A DNA stretch of 64,000 nucleotides from Armatimonadota bacterium (lineage in GTDB: Bacteria; Sysuimicrobiota; Sysuimicrobiia; Sysuimicrobiales; Kaftiobacteriaceae). Both the position numbers and the translations under genes were made by a program. Positions 28,104-37,959 of this stretch are shown piece after piece. The stretch lies in contig JAVKHY010000004.1 in the NCBI GenBank assembly GCA_031459765.1, forward strand, positions 124,001-188,000, given 5' to 3'. Each line of letters opens with the position of its first letter. The first letter of the stretch is position 1. The notes under the pieces were generated by a model. The model made no database searches, was not told where the DNA came from, and saw only the letters and a program-made list of their open reading frames with translations.

Positions 28104-30083
28104 ATGGACATCACCTGGCTGCGCGGTCTGGCCGCCCTGCTGCTGCTCGCGCTGGCCGGGGGGATCGCCGGCCGCAAACTGTGGTTCGTCTACCGCCTGA
28201 TCCGCCTGGGCCACGGGCCGGTGCCGCTGGCACCCCTCTCCCGGGGCCTGCGGCATCTGCTCGTCCAGGTGGTGGGACACACCAAGGTCTTCCGCCGCTT
28301 TACCTCGGGGCTGCTCCACCTGTTCATCTTCTGGGGGTTCCTGGTGCTGCTGACCACGATCCTGCAGGCCTTCGGGGAGGCCTTCGTCCCGGGCTGGACG
28401 CTGCCGGTGGTCGGCGAGGCGGCCTGGCTGGTCGCGCTCCAGGACCTCTTCATCGTCCTGGTCCTGGTCGGAATCCTCCTCGCCCTCTACCTGCGGCTGG
28501 TCGTCCGCCCGTGGCGGCTGCAGACCCAGGATCAGTTCGGCGCCTACCTCATCCTGGGGTTGATCACCGGCATCATGACCACTCTGCTGCTGACCCGGGC
28601 GGCCGGCATCGCCCTGGGCCGTGCCGGGTGGGCGCAGGCGGCCTTCGCCTCGCGCGCCGTCGCCGGGGGGCTCGACACCCTGCCGGAGGCCGCCGCCCGG
28701 GGGATCTTCGAAGTCGCCTGGTGGGTGCATCTGGGCCTCATCCTCTACTTCCTGACCTGGATTCCCGAGGGCAAGCACCTGCACCTCATCACGCTGATCC
28801 CCAACGTCCTGCTGCAACGGGCCCGCCCGCGCGGGGCGCTGGCGCTCCTCGACATCGAAGGGGCCCATCGTCTGGGTGCGTCGCGCGCCGAGCACTTCAC
28901 CTGGAAGGACAACCTGGATGCCTTCGCCTGCATGGAGTGCGGCCGGTGCACGGAAGTCTGCCCGGCCAACAACACCGGCAAGGAATTGGATCCCCGCCGG
29001 CTTCATACTGATCTGAGGAAGCAGTTGACGGCGGTCGGAGCGCAGTTGTTGGCCGGGCGGTCATCTGACGACGTCGCCCGACCTCCTCTGGTAGGCGAGG
29101 TCTTTTCTGAGGCCTTCCTCTGGCAGTGCCTCTCCTGCGGCGCCTGCGTCGAGGAGTGTCCCGCAGACAACGATCACATCGACAAGATCGTGGAGATGCG
29201 GCGGTACCTGGTGATGGAGGAAGCCCGCCTGCCGGAGCCGATGACGCAGGCGCTGCGCAGCCTGGAGGCGCGCGGCCACCCCTTCCGCGGGGCGGCCGTG
29301 ACCCGGACCGCCTGGACCGCAGGGGCGGAGGTGGCGCGGTTCGACCTGGGCGGCCGGGCGGAGTGGCTGCTCTGGGTGGGCTGCGCCGCCGCGCTCAACG
29401 AGGGCAACCACGCCTCGCTGCGGGCCCTGGTGGGGTTGTTGCGCGCGGCCGGGGTCGAGGTGGGCATCCTGGGCGAGGAGGAGACGTGCACCGGCGATCC
29501 GGCGCGCCGGATCGGCCACGAGTACCTGTTCCAGACCCTGGCCCGGCAGAACATCGCCACCCTGGCCCGCCACGGCGTGACGCGCATCGTCACCCCCTGT
29601 CCCCACTGCTACAATACATTGAAGAACGAGTATCCGGCCCTGGGCGGCCGGTACGAGGTGTGGCACCATACGCAGCTCCTGGCCCGCTTCATCGACGAAG
29701 GGAAACTCCGTCCGGCGCGGGGCCTGGCGCAGCGGATCACCTTTCACGATCCCTGTTACCTGGGACGCCACAACGGCGAGTACGCGGCGCCGCGGCGGAT
29801 TCTGGACGCCATCCCGCAGGTGCGCCGCGTGGAGATGGCCCGGTGTCGCGACCGGGCCTTCTGCTGCGGGGCGGGGGGCGGTCTGTACTGGCACGAGGAC
29901 CGCGCGGGCGAGCGGGTGAGCCACGTGCGCAGCCGGCACATCGCGGCCACCGGCGCCGACATCGTCGCCACGGCCTGTCCCTTCTGCGCCCTGATGCTGG
30001 AGGATGCCGGGAAGGCCACCGACGCCAGGGCGCATCCAATGGATGTGGCCGAACTCCTCCTGCGGGGCACGACCGGAGGGTGA
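28104..30083 (+). CDS. Membrane ETF:(mena)quinone oxidoreductase, FadF/EMO type
   Basis: A 659-aa fusion of an N-terminal NarI-like membrane domain of about five helices (1-235), a ferredoxin domain with two 4Fe-4S clusters ([12 protein letters not shown] near 275 and [12 protein letters not shown] near 345), and two CCG domains as in HdrD ([26 protein letters not shown]; then [21 protein letters not shown]). Such proteins carry electrons from reduced ETF to menaquinone and replace ETF-QO in many bacteria and archaea. It starts 3 bp after etfA. Confidence 0.9.
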   Translation: MDITWLRGLAALLLLALAGGIAGRKLWFVYRLIRLGHGPVPLAPLSRGLRHLLVQVVGHTKVFRRFTSGLLHLFIFWGFLVLLTTILQAFGEAFVPGWTLPVVGEAAWLVALQDLFIVLVLVGILLALYLRLVVRPWRLQTQDQFGAYLILGLITGIMTTLLLTRAAGIALGRAGWAQAAFASRAVAGGLDTLPEAAARGIFEVAWWVHLGLILYFLTWIPEGKHLHLITLIPNVLLQRARPRGALALLDIEGAHRLGASRAEHFTWKDNLDAFACMECGRCTEVCPANNTGKELDPRRLHTDLRKQLTAVGAQLLAGRSSDDVARPPLVGEVFSEAFLWQCLSCGACVEECPADNDHIDKIVEMRRYLVMEEARLPEPMTQALRSLEARGHPFRGAAVTRTAWTAGAEVARFDLGGRAEWLLWVGCAAALNEGNHASLRALVGLLRAAGVEVGILGEEETCTGDPARRIGHEYLFQTLARQNIATLARHGVTRIVTPCPHCYNTLKNEYPALGGRYEVWHHTQLLARFIDEGKLRPARGLAQRITFHDPCYLGRHNGEYAAPRRILDAIPQVRRVEMARCRDRAFCCGAGGGLYWHEDRAGERVSHVRSRHIAATGADIVATACPFCALMLEDAGKATDARAHPMDVAELLLRGTTGG

Positions 30084-30087
30084 GAAG

Positions 30088-31701
30088 GTGAGCGATCAGG
30101 AGCAGTCCGAGGAACGGTTGCCGCGCTTCACGACGATCTCCGGCCTGGAGATCGACCGGGTCTACGGCCCGGCGCACACCGCGCGCCTGGACTACGCCCG
30201 GGATCTGGGCGATCCGGGGGAGTACCCCTTCACCCGCGGGATCCACCCCACGATGTACCGCGGCCGCCTGTGGACGATGCGGCAGTTCGCCGGTTTCGGC
30301 TCGGCCGAAGACAGCAACCGCCGCTTCCACTACCTCCTGGAGCAGGGCCAGACCGGGCTATCCGTGGCCTTCGACATGCCCACGCTGATGGGGTACGACT
30401 CCGACCATCCCCGGGCCCTGGGCGAGGTCGGCCGGGAGGGCGTGGCCATCGACACCGTGGAGGACATGAAGGTACTCCTGCGGGACCTGCCCCTGAACCG
30501 CGTCACCACCTCGATGACGATCAACGCCCCGGCCAACGTGCTGCTGGCGATGTACCTCGTGGCCGCGGAGGAGGCCGGGTTCCTCTGGCCGGAGCTGGGC
30601 GGGACGACCCAGACGGACATGCTCAAAGAGTTCATCGCCCAGAAGGAGTGGATCGTCCCGCCCCGGCCCAGCATGCGCTTCATCCAGGACATGCTGGTTT
30701 TCGGCACACGGGAACTGCCGCGCTGGAATGTGATCAGCATCAGCGGCTACCACATTCGCGAGGCGGGCGCCACCGCGGTGCAGGAGCTGGCCTTCACGCT
30801 GGCCGACGGGATCGCCTACGTGCAGGCGGGGATCGAGGCGGGGCTGGACGTGGACGCCTTCGCCCCGCGGCTGAGTTTCTTCTTCGACTGCCACAACGAC
30901 TTCTTCGAGGAGATCGCCAAGTTCCGCGCCGCCCGGCGGATGTGGGCGCGGATCATGCGGGAGCGGTTCGGGGCGACGCGGCCGCGGTCGTGGTGGCTGC
31001 GGTTCCACACCCAGACCGCGGGGGTGTCGCTCACCGCCCAGCAGCCGCTGAACAACATCGTGCGGGTAACCCTCCAGGCGCTGGCCGCAGTGCTCGGCGG
31101 CACGCAGTCCCTGCACACCAACTCCATGGACGAGACCTACGCCCTGCCGACGGAGGAGGCGGTGCGGGTCGCCCTGCGCACCCAGCAGATCATCGCCCAC
31201 GAGAGCGGGGTCACCAACACCGTGGACCCCCTGGGCGGGTCGTACTTCGTGGAGGCGCTCACCGACCGGATGGAAGAGGAAGCCGGCGCGTACCTGCGCC
31301 GGATCGACGACCTGGGCGGGATGGTGCGCGCCGTGGAGCTGGGCTTTCCCCAGCGCGAGATCGCCGAGGCGAGCTTCCGCTTTCAGCAGGCCCTGGAGCG
31401 CAAGGAGAAGATCATCGTCGGGGTCAACGACTTTGTCATCCCCGAAGAGACGCCGATCCCCATCCTGCGCATCGACCCGGAGGTGGAGCGGATCCAGATC
31501 GACCGCCTGCGCCGGGTCCGGGCGGAACGGGACGGCGCTGCGGTGCGCCGGGCCCTGGACCGGCTGAAGCGGGCCATCGAGTCCGGCGAGAACACCATGT
31601 ACCCGATCGTGGAGGCGGTGCGCGCCCGGGCCAGTATCGGCGAGATCTGCGACGTCTATCGTGCCGTGTACGGGGAGTACCGCGAGCCGGCGATCATCTG
31701 A
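30088..31701 (+). CDS. icmA: Isobutyryl-CoA mutase large subunit (default annotation: methylmalonyl-CoA mutase)
   Basis: An adenosylcobalamin-dependent mutase TIM-barrel subunit of 537 aa without the B12-binding domain, which is encoded by the next gene. Substrate-contact residues decide the specificity. The RQYAGF of methylmalonyl-CoA mutase is RQFAGF (Phe67), and Arg207 of that enzyme (12 residues before PSMR) is Gln185. Phe/Gln is the isobutyryl-CoA mutase pair. Ala94 in VAFDMP is not the Asp of 2-hydroxyisobutyryl-CoA mutase. SISGYH supplies the conserved His. Sizes match IcmA/IcmB. It interconverts isobutyryl- and n-butyryl-CoA. Confidence 0.85.
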   Translation: MSDQEQSEERLPRFTTISGLEIDRVYGPAHTARLDYARDLGDPGEYPFTRGIHPTMYRGRLWTMRQFAGFGSAEDSNRRFHYLLEQGQTGLSVAFDMPTLMGYDSDHPRALGEVGREGVAIDTVEDMKVLLRDLPLNRVTTSMTINAPANVLLAMYLVAAEEAGFLWPELGGTTQTDMLKEFIAQKEWIVPPRPSMRFIQDMLVFGTRELPRWNVISISGYHIREAGATAVQELAFTLADGIAYVQAGIEAGLDVDAFAPRLSFFFDCHNDFFEEIAKFRAARRMWARIMRERFGATRPRSWWLRFHTQTAGVSLTAQQPLNNIVRVTLQALAAVLGGTQSLHTNSMDETYALPTEEAVRVALRTQQIIAHESGVTNTVDPLGGSYFVEALTDRMEEEAGAYLRRIDDLGGMVRAVELGFPQREIAEASFRFQQALERKEKIIVGVNDFVIPEETPIPILRIDPEVERIQIDRLRRVRAERDGAAVRRALDRLKRAIESGENTMYPIVEAVRARASIGEICDVYRAVYGEYREPAII

Positions 31702-32111
31702 TGGCCGAGAAGATCCGCATCATCATCGCCAAGCCCGGGCTGGACGGTCACGACCGCGGCGCCAAGGTAGTGGCGCGGGCCTTGCGCGACGCCGGCTTTG
31801 AAGTGATCTACACCGGGCTCCACCAGACGCCGGAGATGATCGTCAACGCGGCCATCCAGGAAGACGCCGACGCCATCGGCCTCTCCATCCTCTCCGGCGC
31901 CCACATGACCCTGTTTCCCCGCGTCGTGGCCCTGCTCAGAGAACGGGGGGCCGGAGACATCGTCGTCTTCGGCGGCGGGATCATCCCCGAAGAGGACATC
32001 CCGGCGCTGCGGGCGGCCGGCGTGGCCGAGATCTTCACCCCCGGCACGTCGCTGGAGACCATCGTGCGCTGGGTGCGGGAGCACGTGCGGCCGCGGGGCG
32101 TGCGGGCCTGA
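31701..32111 (+). CDS. icmB: Isobutyryl-CoA mutase small (cobalamin-binding) subunit
   Basis: A 136-aa B12-binding domain protein: [10 protein letters not shown] holds the DxHxxG motif whose His17 is the lower axial cobalt ligand, with SILSGAH and FGGGIIP lining the nucleotide tail. The length equals that of known IcmB proteins. The start overlaps the icmA stop by one base (TGATG), consistent with a heterotetramer made in fixed ratio. No MeaB/IcmF-type chaperone GTPase is present in the window. Confidence 0.88.
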   Translation: MAEKIRIIIAKPGLDGHDRGAKVVARALRDAGFEVIYTGLHQTPEMIVNAAIQEDADAIGLSILSGAHMTLFPRVVALLRERGAGDIVVFGGGIIPEEDIPALRAAGVAEIFTPGTSLETIVRWVREHVRPRGVRA

Positions 32112-32117
32112 CCCGGC

Positions 32118-32972
32118 ATGCGCGCTGGTCCCCTCCGCGCCGGCGAGCCGGTACTCCTCATCGACCGCAAGGCCCGGCGGTATCTGATCACCCTGAAGGG
32201 CGGCGGCAGCAGCGACCTGCGCGGCGGCAGGCTTCCCCACGACGACCTCATCGGCACCACGGAGGGCCGCTACGTCGTCTCCACCCGGGGCGAGCGGTTC
32301 CTGCTGGTGCGCCCCACGCTCGCCGACTTCGTCCTGGAGATGCCGCGGGGCGCGCAGGTGATCTACCCCAAGGATCTCAGCGTGATCCTGCTGGCGGCGG
32401 ACATCTACCCCGGCGCGACCGTGCTGGAAGCGGGCACCGGCTCGGGGGCCCTGACGATGGCGCTGCTGCGGGCCGTGGGGGCGGACGGGCGGGTCTACTC
32501 CTACGAGGTGCGCGAGGAGTTCGCCCGGACGGCCCGGCGGAACATCGAGCAGTACCTGGGGCCGGCGCCCCAGCTGGTGATGCGGACCCAGGATATCTAT
32601 GAGGGCATTGTGGACCGTCCGCTGGACCGGATCGTCCTTGACGTCCCCGAGCCCTGGCGCGCCGTGCCCCACGCGGCCGGCGCGCTGCGCGAGGGGGGGA
32701 TCTTCCTCTCGTACCTGCCGACGGTACCGCAGGTGATGGAGCTGGTCCGGACCCTGCGGGCCGCCCGGGTCTTCGCCCTGATCGAGACCACCGAGACCCT
32801 GCTGCGTCCCTGGAACATCGACGGAGCCAGCGTCCGCCCGGCCCACCGCATGGTCGGGCACACGGCCTTCATCACCACCGCCCGCCGGATCCGTCCCGCG
32901 GCGGAGGGCCCGGTCTCAGCGGAGGGGCCAGAGGAGGGGGATGAGGAGCAGGCTGAGGCCCCCGAGCAGTAA
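32118..32972 (+). CDS. trmI: tRNA (adenine-58-N1)-methyltransferase TrmI
   Basis: A 284-aa SAM enzyme methylating A58 in the tRNA T-loop. It has an N-terminal beta domain (PVLLIDRKARRYLITLKGG), SAM motif I VLEAGTGSGALT, VYSYEVREEFARTARRN and the catalytic DVPEPW segment. The acidic Glu/Pro tail is variable. It starts 6 bp after icmB and so is probably co-transcribed with the catabolic genes, though functionally unrelated. Its end overlaps the convergent permease gene by 57 bp. Confidence 0.9.
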   Translation: MRAGPLRAGEPVLLIDRKARRYLITLKGGGSSDLRGGRLPHDDLIGTTEGRYVVSTRGERFLLVRPTLADFVLEMPRGAQVIYPKDLSVILLAADIYPGATVLEAGTGSGALTMALLRAVGADGRVYSYEVREEFARTARRNIEQYLGPAPQLVMRTQDIYEGIVDRPLDRIVLDVPEPWRAVPHAAGALREGGIFLSYLPTVPQVMELVRTLRAARVFALIETTETLLRPWNIDGASVRPAHRMVGHTAFITTARRIRPAAEGPVSAEGPEEGDEEQAEAPEQ

Positions 32973-34700
32973 GGCGAGCGGCAGGCCGAGCCGCACGTAA
33001 TCGGCCAGCCGATAGCCTCCCGGTCCCATCACCAGCAGGTTCACCGGATTGCTGATGGGCGTGAAGGTGGTTCCGGTGGCGGCGATCACCGCCATGACGA
33101 AGGCGTGGGGGTTGCCGCCGGTGGTGGAGGCGATCTGCACGGCGACAGGCGCCAGGAGCACGGTCGCCGCCACCGACGGCATCACCTGGTTGGCGACGAT
33201 GCCGACGGCGAGCAGGACGACCAGGGCGGGGAGGGTCCCGCCCCCCACCGCAGCCAGGACGCCTCTGACGATCTGGTCGGCGGCTCCCGTGGCGGTGAGG
33301 GCGGTGCTGAAGGGAAGCATGGCGCCGATGAAGACCAGCGACCGCCAGTCCACGAACTGGTAGACCTCTTCCGCCGAGAGGCAGCCCGCCACCACCACCA
33401 CGGCTGCGGTGAGCGCGGCGACGGCGATCTCCACCCCGGCGGTGCCGAGCAGGATCATCAGCAGGAGGGCCCCGACGGCCCACGGCGCCCGGGCCGGTCG
33501 CGGCGGCAGGGTCTCCTCCGGTTCCAGGACCAGGAAGTCGGGGTCGTTGCCGAGCAGGCGGAGCCGATCGCGGCGTCCCTGGACCAGCAACGCGTCTCCC
33601 AGCTGCACGGGCAGGTCCACCAGTCCGGTTCGCCTGGGCCGCCCCTCGCGCCAGATGGCCAGCACGTTGACCCCGTACTTCTCTCGAAAGTCCACCTCGC
33701 GCAGCGTCTTGCCCACCAGGGAGCTGCGCGGCGCGAGAATCACCTCCACCACCCGCACCTCCGGCGACTCCAGTCCGTCGACTTCGACGGAGTCGCGCTC
33801 CCGGACGTCGTCCCTGCTGAGGCGGCCGGAGCGCAGGAGATCATCGAGGCGCCCCTGGACGAGCAGGAGGTCCCCGGGCAGCACCCGGTCCTGCGGGGAG
33901 GGCGCGACGACCCGCCGGCGGTGTCGGGTGATACTCAGCACCGTCACACCCCAGGCCGAGCCCAGCGCCGCCTCCTCCAGCGTCCTGCCGGCGAGCGGCG
34001 AGTTCGGCGCTACGCAGATCTCGAAGAGACGCTCCCCGAGCCGGTACAGTTCACTCCACTTCCGCCGCCGGCGGTACTCCGCCGGAGCCGCGGATGGGAG
34101 CCACCGCCGTCCGATCAGCGCGATGAAGGCCAGTCCGGCGAGCAGGAACGGTCCCCCGATGGGCAGGAGCTCGAAGAAGCCCAGCGGGCGCAGGCCGTGG
34201 TCCGCCAGGATCCTGCTGGCAATGAGGTTGCTCGGTCCCGCGATCAAGGTGAGGTTGCCGCCCAATCGGGTGCCCAGAGCCAGCGGTAGGAGCAACCTCG
34301 ACGGGCTCACCCCGGCCTCGCGCGCCGCGGCCATCGCCGCCGGCAGCAGAACGGCCATGGCGCCGATGCTGTTCATGACGCCCGAGAGCAGGCCGGCCAC
34401 GCCGCCAAGGGAGAGAATGAGGAGGACCTCGCTGGCTCCGGCCAGGCGCACCAGGCGGCGGCCCAGGGCGGAGGCGACTCCGGTCCGTTCCAGAGCGGCG
34501 CTCACCACGAAGACGGCGCCGACGGCCACCAGGACAGGAGACCCGAACCCGGCGAACGCAGCACGGGGGTCGAGGACGCGGAAGAGGATCAGGGCGAGCA
34601 GGGCGAGGACGGCGACGGCGTCGGGCCGCCACCGACCCGCGGCGAAGGCCGCAATGGCGGCGGCCAGGGCGCCGACGGTGAGATACCCCGCCGAGGTCAC
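32916..34700 (-). CDS. SLC13/ArsB-superfamily anion permease with two RCK_C domains
   Basis: A 594-aa inner-membrane transporter: about five helices in the N-terminal half (1-190), a central cytoplasmic part with two TrkA-C (RCK_C) domains (about 215-285, LPGDLLLVQGRLDDLL; and about 300-380, LGDALLVQGRRDRL), then another six or so helices. NPVNLLVMGPGGY and PSNLIAS are the paired substrate-binding loops of the family. The substrate (sulfate, dicarboxylate or another anion) cannot be told. The start is GTG, 6 bp after the acetyltransferase gene on the same strand. Confidence 0.87.
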   Translation of the reverse strand: MTSAGYLTVGALAAAIAAFAAGRWRPDAVAVLALLALILFRVLDPRAAFAGFGSPVLVAVGAVFVVSAALERTGVASALGRRLVRLAGASEVLLILSLGGVAGLLSGVMNSIGAMAVLLPAAMAAAREAGVSPSRLLLPLALGTRLGGNLTLIAGPSNLIASRILADHGLRPLGFFELLPIGGPFLLAGLAFIALIGRRWLPSAAPAEYRRRRKWSELYRLGERLFEICVAPNSPLAGRTLEEAALGSAWGVTVLSITRHRRRVVAPSPQDRVLPGDLLLVQGRLDDLLRSGRLSRDDVRERDSVEVDGLESPEVRVVEVILAPRSSLVGKTLREVDFREKYGVNVLAIWREGRPRRTGLVDLPVQLGDALLVQGRRDRLRLLGNDPDFLVLEPEETLPPRPARAPWAVGALLLMILLGTAGVEIAVAALTAAVVVVAGCLSAEEVYQFVDWRSLVFIGAMLPFSTALTATGAADQIVRGVLAAVGGGTLPALVVLLAVGIVANQVMPSVAATVLLAPVAVQIASTTGGNPHAFVMAVIAATGTTFTPISNPVNLLVMGPGGYRLADYVRLGLPLALLLGGLSLLLIPLLWPLR

Positions 34701-34706
34701 TGCGCG

Positions 34707-35885
34707 CTAGAGGCGTTCCACGGCCAGCGCCACCGCCTCTCCGCCGGCGAGACAGATCGAGGCCACCCCCCGCCGCGCCTCATGCCGCGCCATGGCGTAC
34801 AGCAGCGTGGTCAGGATCCGCGCCCCGCTGGCCCCGATGGGATGACCGAGGGCCACCGCGCCGCCGTGGACGTTCACCCGCTCATAGGGCAGCCCGAGGT
34901 CGCGGCACACCCCGATGACCACCGCGGCGAAGGCCTCGTTGATCTCGAAGAGGTCGACGTCGCTTATCGACCAGCCGATCTTCTCCAGCAGCTTCCGCGT
35001 GGCGTGGGCCGGCGCGATGGTGAACCACTCCGGAGCCAGCGCCGCGCCGGCCTGGCCCACGATGCGGGCCATCGGGCGGAGGCCTCTGGTCCTGGCCACG
35101 TCGGTGGCAGCCACGACCACGGCCGCGGCTCCGTCACTGATGCTGCTGGCGTTCGCCGCGGTGACGGTCCCGCCTTCCTCGAAGGCGGGCCGCAGCTGCG
35201 CGATCTTCTCGAACTTCACCCGGCGCGGTTCCTCGTCTTCGGCGACGACCGCCGGTTCGCCCTGGCCCGGCGCCCCCTCGACCCTGACCAGTTCGTCGGC
35301 GAAGGCGCCGGAGTCCATCGCGGCGATGGCGCGCGAGTAGCTGAGGCGGGCGAAGTCGTCCTGCTCCTGCCGCGAGATGCGATACTCGCGGGCCAACAGC
35401 TCCGCGCAGTTGCCCATGTGGATGTTCCGGTAGACGTCGACGAGCCCGTCCCGCAGAATGACGTCGGTGACCGTCCCGTCACCGAGGCGGTATCCGGATC
35501 GCGCTTTGGACAGGAGGTAGGGCGCGGCGCTCATATTCTCCATCCCGCCGGCCACCGCGAGGTCGGCGTCACCCACGGCAATGGCTTGATGGGCGAGCAT
35601 CACCGCTTTCAGGCCCGAGCCACACATCTTGTTCACCGTAGTCGCGGGGACGGAGTGGGGCAGTCCGGCGAACAGCGCGGCCTGGCGGGCGGGCGCCTGG
35701 CCGAGCCCGGCGCTCAAGACATTGCCCATGATGACCTCGTCCACATCGGCCGGGGTCAGACCCGCGCGCCGCACCGCTTCGGCGATGGCGATGCTGCCGA
35801 GCCGGGGGGCGGGAATGCCGGCCAGCCCGCCCAGGAATCGTCCCACCGGAGTCCGCACCGCGCTCAGGATCACGACGTCGCGCAT
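34707..35885 (-). CDS. atoB: Acetyl-CoA acetyltransferase (canonical thiolase)
   Basis: A 392-aa class II thiolase with all catalytic residues: nucleophilic Cys in VNKMCGSGLKAV, His in GGAVALGHPIGASG and the second Cys in SICLAGGEAVAL. It condenses two acetyl-CoA or cleaves acetoacetyl-CoA. A GAGGTG site precedes MRDVVILSAVRTPVG. It is clearly different from the residue-poor thiolase-like pair in this window and could provide the last step of butyryl-CoA oxidation. Confidence 0.93.
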   Translation of the reverse strand: MRDVVILSAVRTPVGRFLGGLAGIPAPRLGSIAIAEAVRRAGLTPADVDEVIMGNVLSAGLGQAPARQAALFAGLPHSVPATTVNKMCGSGLKAVMLAHQAIAVGDADLAVAGGMENMSAAPYLLSKARSGYRLGDGTVTDVILRDGLVDVYRNIHMGNCAELLAREYRISRQEQDDFARLSYSRAIAAMDSGAFADELVRVEGAPGQGEPAVVAEDEEPRRVKFEKIAQLRPAFEEGGTVTAANASSISDGAAAVVVAATDVARTRGLRPMARIVGQAGAALAPEWFTIAPAHATRKLLEKIGWSISDVDLFEINEAFAAVVIGVCRDLGLPYERVNVHGGAVALGHPIGASGARILTTLLYAMARHEARRGVASICLAGGEAVALAVERL

Positions 35886-35978
35886 AGGAGCACCTCGTCT
35901 GTTCCAGTGTACTGCGCGCTCCGGCACAGCGGCAATCGTGCGCCGGCCCGTCCCCTGGCCGCGGCCGCGCCCGCCGCG

Positions 35979-36008
35979 TTGACACCTCCGCGGCGGGGCT
36001 GGTAGACT
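35979..36008 (+). promoter_or_regulatory. Near-consensus promoter of lysA, giving a leaderless or near-leaderless mRNA
   Basis: A perfect TTGACA, an 18-bp spacer and TAGACT. The -10 ends only 7 bases before the lysA ATG, so transcription should begin at or within a couple of bases of the start codon. No ribosome site can fit. Confidence 0.8.
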
Positions 36009-36015
36009 CGGCGCG

Positions 36016-37323
36016 ATGCGCACCGTTCCGCCCCACGGCTTTCCGGTCAACGCCGCGGGCCATCTCACCGTGGGCGGCGTGGACGCGCTGGAGCTGGCCG
36101 GGGAGTACGGGACCCCCCTGCACGTCCTCGACGAAGATCGCCTGCGCGCCAACTGCCGCGAGTACCGGGACCTGCTGAGACAGGCCTATCCCCGCAGCCG
36201 CGTGGTCTTCGCCTCCAAGGCGTTGTGCGTGGGCGCGACCTGTCAGATCGCCCATCAGGAAGGCCTGGGGATCGACGTGGCCTCCGGCGGCGAGCTCTAC
36301 ACGGCGCGGCGCGCCGGCATTCCCGCCGAGGACCTGGTCTTCCACGGCAACAACAAGACGCCGGAGGAGATCAGCTACGCCCTGCGGGAGCGGGTCGGCC
36401 GGTTCGTCGTGGACAATGAGGACGAGCTGAGCCTGCTGGACGAGCTCACGGCCAGGACGGGGACCACGGCCGACATCCTGCTGCGGATCACCCCGGGGAT
36501 CGAGCCGCACACCCACCGGGCCGTCCAGACCGGCGGAGTGGACTCCAAGTTCGGCTTCGCCCTGGCCGACGGGGCGGCCGACCGGGCCGCCGCGCGGGCG
36601 GCCGCCCTGGACCGCGTGCGGCTGCGGGGCCTGCACGCGCACGTCGGCTCGCAGGTGTGCGATCTGGAGCCGTTCCGTCTGGAGGCCGCGGCATTGGTGG
36701 AGTTTGCCGCGCGTCTGCGGGATGCCCTGGCCATCGCCGTGGAAGAACTCAACCTGGGCGGCGGGCTGGGCATCCGGTACCTCTCCAGCGATGAGCCGCC
36801 GTCCAAGGCGGCCTATATCCGCACTCTGGTGGACACCGTGCGGGCGAAGGTCGAGGCGCACCGTCTGACCCCGCCGACGCTCTACATCGAACCCGGTCGC
36901 TCCATCGTGGGAGACGCCGGAGTGACCCTGTATCGGGTGGGCGGGGTCAAGACAATCCCGGGCGTCCGCACCTATGTGACGGTGGACGGGGGGATGTACG
37001 AGAATCCGCGTCCCGCCCTCTACGGGGCGCGGTACGAGGCGGTCCTGGCCGCCCAGCCCCTGGCCGGGCCGGTGCAGACCGTGGCCCTGGCCGGACGGTG
37101 CTGCGAGTCCGGCGACGTCCTGATCTGGGAGGCCCGCCTGCCCGAAGTGCGCCGGGGCGACATCCTGGCCGTGTTCAGCACCGGCGCCTACCACTACTCC
37201 ATGGCCAGCAACTACAACCGCTTCCCGCGCCCGGCGGTGGTCCTGGCCGGGGGCGGCCGGGCACGGGTCATCGTGGAACGGGAGGACTACGACGACCTGG
37301 TCCGCAAGGACGTTCTCCTCTAG
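36016..37323 (+). CDS. lysA: Diaminopimelate decarboxylase
   Basis: A PLP enzyme making L-lysine from meso-diaminopimelate. The 435 aa form an alanine-racemase-fold barrel with the PLP Lys in VVFASKALCV, HVGSQV, GGGLGIRY, the substrate-binding EPGRSIVGDAG, the catalytic Cys in AGRCCESGD, and the C-terminal GAYHYSMASNYN. It is preceded by its own strong promoter and followed by the M50-scpAB genes, an order known from Gram-positive bacteria. Confidence 0.95.
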   Translation: MRTVPPHGFPVNAAGHLTVGGVDALELAGEYGTPLHVLDEDRLRANCREYRDLLRQAYPRSRVVFASKALCVGATCQIAHQEGLGIDVASGGELYTARRAGIPAEDLVFHGNNKTPEEISYALRERVGRFVVDNEDELSLLDELTARTGTTADILLRITPGIEPHTHRAVQTGGVDSKFGFALADGAADRAAARAAALDRVRLRGLHAHVGSQVCDLEPFRLEAAALVEFAARLRDALAIAVEELNLGGGLGIRYLSSDEPPSKAAYIRTLVDTVRAKVEAHRLTPPTLYIEPGRSIVGDAGVTLYRVGGVKTIPGVRTYVTVDGGMYENPRPALYGARYEAVLAAQPLAGPVQTVALAGRCCESGDVLIWEARLPEVRRGDILAVFSTGAYHYSMASNYNRFPRPAVVLAGGGRARVIVEREDYDDLVRKDVLL

Positions 37324-37341
37324 TCCCCGAAGCAGTCCGGC

Positions 37342-37959
37342 GTGATGCGCCCACTCGGCCTCGCCGATCTCTTGCCCGTGCTGGTGGCGCTGGTCGTCGC
37401 GGCGACGGTGCACGAGTTCGCCCACGCCTTTGTCGCCGACCGGCTCGGTGATCCCACGCCGAGGAGCCGGGGCCGGCTCACCCTGAACCCTCTGGCGCAC
37501 CTCGATCCGGTCGGATCCCTGATGATCCTGCTGTTCCGCTTCGGCTGGGCCAAGCCGGTGGAGATCAACCCGGCGCGCTTCCGTGACCCGCGCCGCGGCA
37601 CGATCCTGGTGGCCGTGGCAGGCCCGCTGGCCAACGTGACCCTGCTCTTCGTGCTGGGCGTCCCCTACAAAGCCGGGCTGATGGATCCGGGGGGCACGGT
37701 CTTCGACCCTTTCCTCCTGACGACGATCTGGATCAACGCCATGCTGGCCGTCTTCAACCTCATCCCCGTCCCGCCCCTGGACGGCTCGAAGATCGTCCTG
37801 GGACTGCTGCCCCCGGCCTGGGCCGCGCGCTACGCCCGGCTGCACCCCCTCGGCGTGCTGGTGCTGCTGGCGCTGGTGCTGACCAACGCGGTGGCAGGGG
37901 TCGTGCTGGTGCCCATGCGCTGGTTGATGGCGCAGGCCACCGGCGGAGGGATCTTCTGA
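37342..37959 (+). CDS. Site-2-protease-like M50 metalloprotease (YwhC family)
   Basis: A 205-aa membrane protein with about six helices. The zinc site is HEFAH in helix 1 region (residues 24-28), and the second metal motif is NLIPVPPLDGSKI with its Asp. The RGRLTLNPLAHLDPVGSL insert is typical of the short S2P-like group without a PDZ domain. The start is GTG, with ATG directly after. Its substrate is unknown. The one-base overlap with scpA is the usual arrangement in Terrabacteria. Confidence 0.9.
   Translation: MMRPLGLADLLPVLVALVVAATVHEFAHAFVADRLGDPTPRSRGRLTLNPLAHLDPVGSLMILLFRFGWAKPVEINPARFRDPRRGTILVAVAGPLANVTLLFVLGVPYKAGLMDPGGTVFDPFLLTTIWINAMLAVFNLIPVPPLDGSKIVLGLLPPAWAARYARLHPLGVLVLLALVLTNAVAGVVLVPMRWLMAQATGGGIF

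Noticed and set aside
30088-31701. Annotation as methylmalonyl-CoA mutase
   Set aside because: The substrate-site residues read Phe/Gln, the isobutyryl-CoA mutase pair; no epimerase or carboxylase gene is nearby.
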